The notes under the pieces are model-generated. The model made no database searches, was not told the origin of the DNA, and saw only the letters and a program-made list of their open reading frames with translations. A DNA stretch of 64,000 bases from Anabaena minutissima FACHB-250. GTDB taxonomy: Bacteria; Cyanobacteriota; Cyanobacteriia; Cyanobacteriales; Nostocaceae. Positions 45,001 to 57,000 of the stretch are shown in pieces (positions within the stretch are counted from its first letter, which is position 1; every line of letters begins with the position of its first letter). Both the position numbers and the translations under genes were made by a program. Where the stretch lies: assembly GCF_014697125.1 (NCBI RefSeq), contig NZ_JACJRG010000003.1, forward strand, positions 241,588 through 305,587, read 5' to 3'.

Positions 45001-48000
45001 TCGGCGATTTGCTGAACTTTAAGGACTTGATTGCTGATACCTTCCTGATTGATGACGGTGATGACGGTGTTAAGGCACCTAATGCTTCTGATACAGACAT
45101 TGATGACGTAGAACGTCTTCTCAAGTGGATCGATACGGATAGCTCAGATGTCATCAACTACCAGTTACGGACGCTGTTTGGTAATGCCCAGCAACTTGAA
45201 ACACGGTTGAATACTCTGCTGTCGCCATTAGATGTAGATGCAAGAGTATTTACAGATGATCAGGGTCGGCAAAACCTGACTTATAAATTAGCGATCGCAG
45301 ATGTCACCTTAGATGTGAATCCCAATGTGCAGGGCAACCAGCCATTGAGTGTGCCTTTAGACTTTGAACTAAATCTTGACCCCATTGCCAACTTTGAAAC
45401 CAGTGGCAAGCTCAACATCACTGCGTCCGGTGAAATCGGGTTTACGCTGGGTATTTTGCTTGGCGATGCAGTGCCAATACTCGACAGTGGTACTGAGGTG
45501 GAGACGCTCAACAGTGATGCGGGTGTGAAGTTAAATACTAACTTAGCACTGACCACTTTAGGTAATGTCGAGCCATTAGTAGGTCGATTGAGTACAGATG
45601 CCAGCTTTACATTGACCACTTTTGCTGGTACAACCCCGACTAACTACACAGTCAACCTGAGTAAATCAAACACTGATGATAACAAGGCGATCGCTGATTT
45701 GGTGGCGGATCTGAATGCCTCACTGAATGCAGCTGGTTTACTGAACAAGATTGTTGCTGAAGCTGAACCGATTCAGGGGGATACTAAAACTACACGGATT
45801 GTCCTCCGGGCGATCGACTCAGCAATTGATCGCTTCCAGGTGGTTACTAGCACAAATAACACTGCCTTTACTGAACTAGGCTTGCAAACGCAGAGTGCCT
45901 CCACAGTCTCATTGATTGCATCTCAAGCAGTAAAAAGTGCCAATCCTGGTGAAAATGTCTCCTTTAAGATCGGCATTATTCGCACCGGTGGCTCATCGAC
46001 CTTGACAGTCAATCTACCGACATCAGACACCGCCGAAAATGTCTCCTTGCAGAGCCTTATCAATGACTTGAACGCCCAACTACCATCGGGTATCGTCGCT
46101 AGTCAAAGTAGTGGATTCTTGGTACTGAGTGCAATTGATAAAGACATCACAGCCTTTACTGTATTCGACGATGATGGCGATCCAGATGTTGTTAAGCTTG
46201 GTTTTGACCTAACAGCCGTTAATAACGCCTTGACAGCCGTTGGTGTGACAGAACTGCCGACTACATTAGTGGCGGGTGTACAGTTACGGGGTGGTGCAAC
46301 ACCGCAGGATTTATTTGGGCGACTGTCCGCCGATGTGACATTCACAATTAATGGTGAAAGTGTCACAGTGCAAGCGGCAGCAACGGCAGGGAATACATCA
46401 ATCATTGATTTGGTGCGTAGCTTGAATGGGGCGATCGCGGCTAATCTCAATCTCAAAGGTAAAATCGCCGCGATTAACGATGGTTATCGGATTGCATTAC
46501 GGGCTATTGATACCAGCATTAGTACAATTGCGATCGCAGGTCTGAACTCTGCTGAAAGCACAGCCTTGGGCATTGCTAACGGCAGTAGCGGATCGGGATT
46601 AGCCCTGTACACATCCAGCACCGCCCCAGTATCCTACGGAGTTTCTGAAGATACTAACTTTACAGTCACGATCAATGGGAACAACTACAACGCCACTCTG
46701 ACTCGTAATAACACCATCCTTAACCGCTCGCTGTATGATCTAGCAGCTTCTATCAATAACGCCATCAATGCGGCGGTTGGTGGTGTCAATCAGAATCCCT
46801 TAATTGCCACAGTACAGAGTGGACAGATAGTTATTGGCTTGAAAACTAGCGGCACAAGTACCAATCTAATTGGCGATCCTTCTACCGCAAGTGATGGCAT
46901 CAAGCCCAGCGATGTGACCAGCTTCAGCATCAACTCAGCTAATAATACCTTCGCCAACGAACTGAAATTGATTGCTGCACCCAACACTGCAAATTTAGCT
47001 GATCGTGCAGACTTCATTATCTACTTCCGCGATGGTTCGAGTGCGCGGATTTCTTTGGATGCACTGGATACCAATACAGATCAGCTACTTGATGGCAATT
47101 TGGGTGACTTGATTACAGAGATTGAGAATCAAGCAGGTGGCAAGCTAGATATCCAATTTGGTTCAGACGGTACTAGCCTCAAACTAGTCGATCTGACCGG
47201 TGGTACAAATCAATTCAAAGTTGTCGCCGTCAATGGCTCACCAGCCGCATCCCAATTAGGTATTCTGGGTTCTGACACCAGTAGCGTTAATCTTAATGAA
47301 GTCCCCGCAGATGGTTCTGTACCTGTAGCTGATGGTGTAATTGACGGTGGACGCATTGCCACAATTGATTTAGTTGACCGAATCTACCTCAAAGATATCG
47401 GTGCTGCGGCTGAACTCACCATTAAGACAGCTGGTGTAGTCAGTGCAGAAGCTAGCTTTGGTTTTGCTGGCATTAAAGTGGAAAGTAACGCTGATCAGAC
47501 GCTATTTTCTGCCGTTGCGGAACTGCCACTGTTCAATGGTCAAAAGACACTGAGTGAATTGTTCGATGTCTTGAGTGACCAAACTGGCAATTCATTAGCG
47601 AATTTAGTAGGCAACCCGACCTTAACCTTGGATGGTAACTTTGACCTCAAGGTAAGTATTCTGCCTGGTTTAGATATATCTGCCTTTATACCACCAGTTA
47701 ATCCGACGATTACCTTCAAGACCGATAATATCGTCATCGATCTCAGTCAGATCAATGCTCCACTGCCATCTGGTCAACTTTTCCCAGATTTCGGCATTGA
47801 CATTCAAGCGAATAATTTTGGTGATCTGCTGAAGTTTGAGGATATTAAATTCAACAACGTGCTGGATGCAGTACAGGCGATCGCCACTTTCTTAAGCCAG
47901 TTTGAAACCTTCGGCTTCCTGGGTGACGAAATTCCGGTACTGGGTTTGAGTGTCAACGAGCTACTCGACATTGCTGATGACTTCCAGCAAGCAGTTAACG

Positions 48001-51000
48001 ACTTCCGAGACAATCCCGCAGGTGGAATCCAATCCTTAGCGCAGAAAATCCGCGAAGCCTTTGGTCTACCCAACTTTGCCAATAATACAGAACGGGATGC
48101 TTTCTTCAATAACCTGGGCATTCCCGTACCTCCTGGTTTGAGCCAACTAATCGAATTTGCCTTGGCTGGTGATGTCCTGAAGTTTGACCTAAGATTGCCT
48201 GTAAGCTTCAGCAAAGGACTGAACGTTGATCTCGATTTGGGTGAAGCGTTAGGTGTGGATTTGGGGCCGATTGATATTCAAGGTGGGGCTGGGTTGGCAA
48301 CATCTGGTTATCTGGATGCGCGGTTGTCCTTTGGTATTGACCTAAATAATCCCACTAATCTGCTGATATACGACGACACCACAGGCGTATACGGACATTT
48401 GGGTGCAAATGCCAGCAATTTACAATTTAATGCTGCGATCGGCCCGGTAGGAGCATTTATCAAAGATGGTTTAGTCAATCTGGATCTGGACTTCAATGTG
48501 ACCGGCAACGATAACGATGGCAATGGCGAATCATTGACCGACTTCCTGAATCAACTGAATGCCAGCCTATCAGGTAACGCCGAAGCAACATTACCCGTAT
48601 TTTTCCCCAGTGATTCAGAATATCTGGGTGACATCACCTTCAATGCTGGTTTGGCTTTGAGTGGAGATAATCTCGACCTCACCGCGCCCACTTTGAATTT
48701 ACCTGACTTCTCTAACATTGACCTGTCAGCGATTAACCCCTTCGGCAGCATTCCTTTGATGCTGGATTCCCTAGACTTCTTCCTACAAGGGTTACAAGAC
48801 ATCTTGGATGGTGAAGTTTTTGGTATTGATCTGCCATTAATTGGCAATCAGTTACAAAGTGGGGCAGACTTCATCGAAAAATTGCGGCGTGATGTCTTGA
48901 CACCTATTCGCCAGTATGCTGAACAAGCCCCCGCTTTGGGTAAAGAACTGGTGCAGAAGTTGTTGTACTCACTGTTGGGGTCGGGAAGTAGTGGTGTCAC
49001 TGTTCTCAACCCACTCACCAACGCCACCCAATCATTACAATCATTCCTGGGACTATCCAGTGACTTTACAGGCTTAGGATTATTGCGGGATTATGCCACA
49101 GGTGCAGGTGGTGGCGCAGTAGGAGTTGATGATATCGTCGCCTCAGATGATGGCACTGGTGCATTATGGCAATTCCGCTTGGGTGGTCAAGCACCAATTT
49201 CTGTTGACGTTGCTTTCGATTTGGGTATTCCAGCTTTAGCATTGGAAGCTGATGCAGCTTTAGACATCAACCTCTCCTGGGGTTTGGCACTGGGTCTCGG
49301 TATCAATACCACCGATGGGGCTTATATTCTCATCGGCGGTCACGATGACGACTTTGGCGATACAGAATTACAAGTAACTTTAGATGTAGATGTTGCTGAC
49401 GGTTCAACCCTGACTGGTTCACTCGGTTTCCTGCAACTGGTGATTGCCGAATCGAATGCCGCAGATCCAGGACTGGAAAATGAAGGGCGAGGAACTTATC
49501 TGCATGGTGAGTTTGGTGTTGATATCACCAATGGCGGCACAAATGACACCAAACTGTCATTCTCCGAACTGGGCAACATTAAAGCAGTGGTTGAACTGTC
49601 AGCCGAGGCAGAAGTCAACCTAGAGTTAACTGCCAAGTTTAACCCCGAAATCATTCCCGATGCGATCGCTGCACTATTACCAGAAATCAGTGGTCGGTTT
49701 ATCTTAGACTGGGAAACTGGCGACATCTTCGCCGATAATTTTGATTTCGCCACAAGTTTGAGTCTGCTTGGCTTCCGTGATGTTAGCGTCAACATGGGGT
49801 CATTTATTAATGAGTTCCTCAAGCCATTTGTCGAGAAAATTGCTGAGGTGACAGAACCCCTGCAACCCATCATCGATATAATCACTGCACCGATTCCGGT
49901 GATTTCCGACCTAGCTGGTCAACCCATTTCCTTAGTCGATATTGCTGGGATGACAGGTTATGTTGAGCCAGCGATGATTTATGCGATCGCTGATATTATC
50001 AGCTTGGTAAATAAGATCGGTGGTGGCAACTATGGTAATTTTGGTCTGCCTCTGGGTGACTTCCTACTCATAGATAGTGCCAGTGGTAACAGTAATTACC
50101 TGACCGGCTCACAACTGTTAACACCAGGCTATCAGTTAGCCAGTGACTCCAAGTTCAATCCAGATAATATCAGCGACTTCCTCAACGACACCCTAGGGGG
50201 GTTAGGTTCTTTCGGTGATTTACTCAACAGTGGTAGTGGTGATACCAATTCTAAGGACTTGGTTTCTGGTCTAGCAAGCGGAACAGAAGGTGGTTCTGGG
50301 TTCGCCTTCCCAGTCTTTGATGATCCGTCATTGTTATTTGGTCTGCTACTAGGTCAGGATATCCCTATCATTACTTATGACCTCGCACCTTTTGGGATGG
50401 ACTTCAGCTATGCTCAGAAATTCCCAATTTGGGATGCCTTGTTCATCCGCATTGGTGGTAGCGTGGGACTCACCATTGATTTAGCATTCGGCTACGATAC
50501 TAAGGGTGTACGCGAATTTGCTGATGGTAACTTTAGTAACCCCCTCGATTTACTCGCAGGTTTGTATGTCAGTGACACCGACCAACCCACAGGAGAAGGC
50601 ACAGACGTACCCGAACTGATCTTCCAGGGTGAACTATTTGCTGGGGCTGAGTTGAACCTGGGTGTTGCCAGTGCAGGGGCAGAAGGGGTGATCGGCTTAA
50701 TCACCAACTTTGACTTATATGACCCAGATAGTGATGGACGTGTCCGCATTGACGAACTTCTAGGCAACTTCCTGTATGAGTGGAATTACGGTAGTCCAGC
50801 CCTAGCCCCGATCGCCATCTTTGATGTTTACGGTCAGGTCTACGCTCAATTGCGTGCTTTCGTGGAGGCGTTGTTCTTCAAGATTGAGTTTGAAATCACA
50901 CCACCCATCACCTTATTTGAGTTCTCCATCCCCTTTGAGCGTGAACCCTTCCTGGCAACCGAACGCGGTGATGGTTCGCTGTTGCTGAATATTGGGCCTA

Positions 51001-54000
51001 ACTCAGCGCAAAGGTTAAATGGTGATACACGCGACATCGACGAGAAAATCTACGTCAAGAGCATCAGTGAATCCAAGGTTCTAGTTTGGGGCATGGGAAT
51101 TAATGAGGGTGATGCTCAAGAATACGAAGTTGATCCGACTAAGGGCATCTTTGCCTATGGTGGTGCTGGCAATGATGTGATCGACTTGTCGCGCGTAACA
51201 CACAATATTCGCTACACCTTGGAAGGTGGAGTCGGTGACGACATAATTAAAGGTTCAGCCGGTGGCGGTTCGATGAAAGGCGACCTCGGCAACGACGAGT
51301 TAACAGGTGGTGCTGGTGTTGACTTGATTTTCGGCGGCGAAGGTAACGACATCATCGACGGTAAAGAAAGTGCCGATCGCCTGTTTGGTGATACTGGTAT
51401 TATCTCTGAGATTACAGGTGGTGAAAGATTCCGGAGTTTTGTCGGTGAGAAAGACGGTGACGATAAGATATTGGGCGGCGATGGTGCAGATATTATCTTT
51501 GGTGGGGGTGGTTCTGACACAATCGAGGGACAAGCTGGAGATGATATTGCGATCGGTGATGGCGGTAACTTTGACACCAATGGCTCAAGCCTGAAGCGTT
51601 TGCCAGACGGTCGTTATGATGTCAATGCTCGTGGAGCGGGTGCTAAGGACAAAATTTTCGGTAACGCCGGCCAAGATGCCTTATTTGGTGGTGCTGGGGA
51701 TGATTTAATCGATGGTGGTGCTGACAGCGACGAGATTGAAGCAGGTGAAGGCTTTGATGTCGTCTATGGCGGTAGTGGTGCTGACACAATTTATGGTGGC
51801 ACAAACGACGACATCATCTTCGGCAACCGTGACCCGCAAGGCGCAACCTTTGGTCTACCAGGCGATATTGCTGATGTTGCGGCCGATGGAGTTGACACAA
51901 TCTTTGGTGAGGAAGGCAACGATTTCATTCGCGGTCAGGCTGCCAACGACAAAATTTATGGTGGCAGTGGTGCTGATATCCTGTTCGGTGACACTGGTAA
52001 CGACGAAATTTATGGTGAAGCTGGCGGCGATATCATATTTGGTGGCGCGGATAATGACACCATTGACGGTGATGATGGGGCAGACATCGCCTTTGGTGAT
52101 GATGGCTTAGTGGTCTATGTCGATTTCGATCCCAGCAGAGCCGACTTTAATGTCACCGGCTCTCGCATCCGTTTTGTCAATGGTGATCAATTGATTGGTG
52201 ATAGTAGTGAATCATTGATCAACGGCTATAGTGCTGATACAGTTGCCACCTCCAGAGATTTGATTGTCACGCAAGCACTAGCTACTGACGGATCTGATGT
52301 GATCGTCGGCGGTGACGGTAATGATATCGTCTTCGGCGGTGGTGGCAGTCTGGATCAACTATTTGGCGATTTCGATCCATCTGCTAGCTTTAGCGGTCCA
52401 AGACCAAATGGACAAGATATCCTGATTGGTGACGGTGGACGCATCGAACTCAACGGTCGTCGTAATCAGCGCGCAGCCGCCGAATCTAATGCCCTGGACG
52501 GCATTGATCAAATTACCGGTAACGATGGTGGCGACTACATCTTTGGTGGTGGTGAGCAAGACACAATCTACGGCTTCCAGCAAGCAGCCGGGATACAACC
52601 CCTGGATGGTGTGGCTGATAATGATGTCATCTTGGGTGACAACGGCGAAATCTTGTTTGATACCAGTGATGCTAAGAATCGGATCAAGATTGTCCGTACA
52701 GTATCAGTGGCAGGAGACTCTGGTAAGTCTGATGTGATTGATGGTGACTTCGGCAACGACATCATATTCGGTGGACTCAACAGCAGTGCCGACGTAATTA
52801 ACGGTGATGTAGGTGACGATGTGTTACTGGGTGACAATGGAGAAATCCGTTTTGACCTAGATGGCGACCTTGATACCCTTGACCTTGTGGAATCCTACAC
52901 TGATGGTCTAGGCGGTGGTGATGAGATCAGTGGTAACGACGGCAACGATATACTGATTGGCGGCACGGCGGGCGATATCATGTCCGGCAACAATGGTGAG
53001 GATATCTTACTGGGTGATAATGCCCGGATTGAACTGGCTGGCTCGACTGGACGTTTGCTGGTGCAAGTGGCAGCTATGCCTGCACCAACCGCAATCGACT
53101 TCATCACCACAACTGATGTCGCGGAGTCTACTGGCGGTGCAGATATCATGTCCGGTAATGCTGGCAACGACATCTTGCTTGGTGGTGTCAACAATGGCGG
53201 TACTGATACGATGTACGGCGACGCGGCTACGCCAGTCAACGCAGTTGACGGCGATGACATCTTGCTGGGTGACAATGGCAAGCTCGATTTCACCCTGGAC
53301 AGTGACACCAACCGCCTGACCCTTGATTTAATCTCCAGCACCCGCGATGGCTTGGGCGGTACTGATAATATCACTGGTAATGCTGGTGCAGATATTGCGA
53401 TCGGCGGTACTGGCGGCGATATTATCTACGGTGACAATGCTACGGCATCCGGTGGCAACACTGATCAAGGCGACATCCTGCTGGGTGACAATGGCGACGT
53501 GTTCACCAAGGGTGCGTTTGGTGGCAATGCCAGACTCAAAGCCTTGGGTACGGGCGTATCTTTAATCACTACCACTGACATAGCCGAGTCTACTGGTGGT
53601 AGCGACACGATTTCAGGCAATGCCGGATCTGATGTGATTCTGGGTGGTGTCAATGGTGATGTACTGTATGGAGATGCTACCAACCCTGTCAACGCTTTAG
53701 ATGGCGATGATGTGGTGTTGGGGGATAACGGCAAGCTCGATTTTGCGGCTGATTTGAATTTGAGTCTGACCCCAACCGCTACCGATTTGACCACCCTAGA
53801 TTTGATTCAATCGTTCACTGATGCCTTGGGTGGTAGTGACACCATCTCCGGCAATGCTGGGGCAGATACGGTCTTGGGCGGCTCGGCAGGGGATGTAATC
53901 TTCGGCGACAATGCCTCAGCCAGTGGCGGCAATACCGACAAGAACGATATCCTTCTGGGTGACAATGGCGAAATTAAGCTCGTCTCACCTGCTTTGGATA

Positions 54001-57000
54001 CCAATATCAATGGTAGCGATCGCATTGTCATTCTAGGTGGTGCTGTAGCGACCGTGCGTAGCACTGATAATGGAGGTTCTGCCACAGGCGGTCAAGACAC
54101 GGTTTCCGGTAACGCTGGCGGTGACATCATCCTTGGCGGTGTACTAGGCGACACACTTTACGGCGATCGCGCCAACCCCACTAACAGCACAAACACCCTT
54201 GATGGCAATGATACTATCCTGGGTGACAATGGTGCGCTGGAATGGCTATCAACTGGAAGATTGAATGAGATTACAGGCATAGATATTAATGCCAACAATC
54301 CATCCCTATTCGCTGCCTTTAGCACCGCCGATACTAACCTCGACACACTCGACCTCATTACCACTGAGCAACCAAATAACGGTGGTCGTGACTTGATCTA
54401 CGGTGACAATGGCCGTGACGTGATTTTTGGCGGTACTAATGCTGACGAGTTGTACGGCGATACCGGCAGCGAGTTAGACAGCATCCAAAGCAGCAACGGT
54501 AACGACCTGATGTTTGGTGATCATGGACGGCTGTATCCGCAGTTCAGCACACTGCCAAACATCTACTCCCGTAACTTCTTCGCCATCGATATCGGTAATA
54601 CAGCCGGTGGTGAAGGCGATAGGATGTGGGGTGAAGAAGGAGATGACATCATGCTCGGTCAACAGGGTGATGACCGGATGTTCGGTGGCTCAGGTGACGA
54701 TGACATGATTGGTGGTCACAATGTCTCTGGCGGTGTCGATGAACTCACCACACCAGCAGTGCAGGTGAACTTAAACGTAGCGATTGGCACACCTGCTATT
54801 AGTGGCGTGAATGATTTGATGGATGGTGGCAGTGGCAATGATGCCATGACAGGTGACAATGCGATCGTCTGGCGACGGGGAGATGACTTAAGTCCGCGTT
54901 TCCGCAACCTCACTGCCGCGACAATTTATACCACTACCAACGACACCATCACCACTAACGTCGGTGCTACAGCCCAAAGTGACCCAGAAGATACCGTTGG
55001 TCGGGATATTCAACTGGTAGATCACGACTTTACGGTACAAGGCAATCCCCTCGGAAGATTTGGTAATGATGTAATGGCTGGGGGCAGCGATCGCGATGTC
55101 ATGTTTGGTCAGCTAGGCAATGACCTGATGCAGGGAGATGGTTTCTTGCAAATTGGTGGTGTCACCGACGGTGCAGCCACAACTCGACAAGTGAATGTCA
55201 CCGATAGCGGTGTTCCCACCACTGCTGGCACTATCTTCTTTAAAGTGCCGGAACAAGCCACAGATGGCAACGACTATCTGGAAGGCAATGGTGGCAACGA
55301 TCTAATGTACGGCGGGTTAGGGCAGGATGACATGATTGGCGGCAGTTCAGCCCTGTTTGGTTTGACGACAGCCCAACAGCGTCCAGATGGTTCTGACCTC
55401 ATCTTTGGTGGTGCAGGCGTTGATATTTCTCGCAACAATATTGGGGATGGAGAAGCGACAATTGACGCAAACGGCTTAATTACCACCACCGCTACAGGTC
55501 ATGCCCGTGATGCCGACTACATTATGGGTGATAATGCCAATATCTTCCGTTTAGTACAGGGAAGCGCGAGTGGTACTAATCCCACAGACCCGAATGATAA
55601 CTTCCGTGCCTTCACCTATGACAACTATGGCAGCTTGAAGATTATCCCCCGCGCCATGCAGCAACTAGATTACACCTTGGGTGGTGCAGACTACGCAGGT
55701 GGAACTTATAACAACGGTGCTGCTAATGCCGACAATGGCGCAGCCGATGTGATTCATGGTGAATCAGGTGACGACACCATCTTTGGGATGACAGGCAGTG
55801 ATATTCTGTTTGGGGAAGGTCAGGATGATGATATTATCGGTGGCTACGGCCATGACTGGATTTCCGGTGGTACTGGTCAGGATGGCGTTCTCGGTGATGA
55901 TGGACTGATCTCCACCAGCCGCAATGGATTAGCAGAAACCCTCTATGGTATCACAGCCACCACTGAACAAACCATTAGCACTCCAGGAAAGATCCAATCT
56001 GCCATCATTAATGTCACGGGTGAACTCAAGAAAACCGTTGACCTCGTACCCTTTAGCTACGATCGCAACTGGAATGCTACAGATGACGAGTTCCCCAATA
56101 ATACCAATGCTTCTCCCTTTGCAGATGACATCATCTTTGGTGGTCTGGGCAGTGACTTCCTACATGGGGGTTCGGGAGATGACGCAATTTCTGGTGCGGA
56201 AGCTCTGGCAAATGCCTACGTTCCGGTCTTTAACAATGGCACACCCGTAAGCATACTCAACTTGGGTTACTCCGCAGTCGGGCTACCTAGCACTGTGAAT
56301 CCAGGGAATGTTCTCGCGTTCAATTCACTAGATACTGACGGACAGCATCAAAACAATCGCTTCCGTCCCGGTGAATTCTATCTCTATGACGAGTATGATC
56401 CTCTGCGGAAGATTCAAATCGATGCTAGTGGCAATCTTTGGAAATCCGCCACTCAAGGTACTGCTTATGAGTTCTTGCTCAACTTCAATAAAGATGAAGG
56501 CGTTTTCCGTCCAGGTGGTACAGTTCCCAAAGCCACTGGTCAGCAAAGCGAAACCTATGGGGCTGTGAAAGATGATGGGAATGATGCCATCTTCGGTGAC
56601 TTGGGCAATGATTGGTTAGTTGGTGGTACAGGACGAGATAATGTCTATGGTGGCTGGGGCAATGATTTGATTAACGTTGACGATGATCAGACCACTAACA
56701 CTAACCAGAACAATCAGCCAGATACCCATCCTACCTATGAAGACAGGGCTTATGGTGGTGCAGGTCGGGATATATTAATTGGTAATACTGGTGGCGATCG
56801 CCTGATTGACTGGGTGGGTGAGTACAACAGTTACCTAGTACCGTTTGCGCCCTTTGGTATGGCAACCGTTAGCCGCACCTTACAACCCCAGTTACCTGAG
56901 TTCCTCTATGCCCTTTCCAAAGCCGATGGTGCTGATCCAACCCGCAACGCAGATACAGGTGCAGATCCACTGCGAAATGGTGAACCGAATGGTGAACTTG

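Noticed and set aside
52895..53374. Long minus-strand frame (159 codons) inside the RTX region, with others at 51212, 53465 and 54716
   Set aside because: They mirror the repetitive GC-patterned coding strand and have low-complexity Ser/Pro/Leu composition without motifs.
51150..56830. CRISPR array or satellite DNA
   Set aside because: Repeats are coding RTX units with variable spacing; there are no uniform direct repeats with unique spacers.
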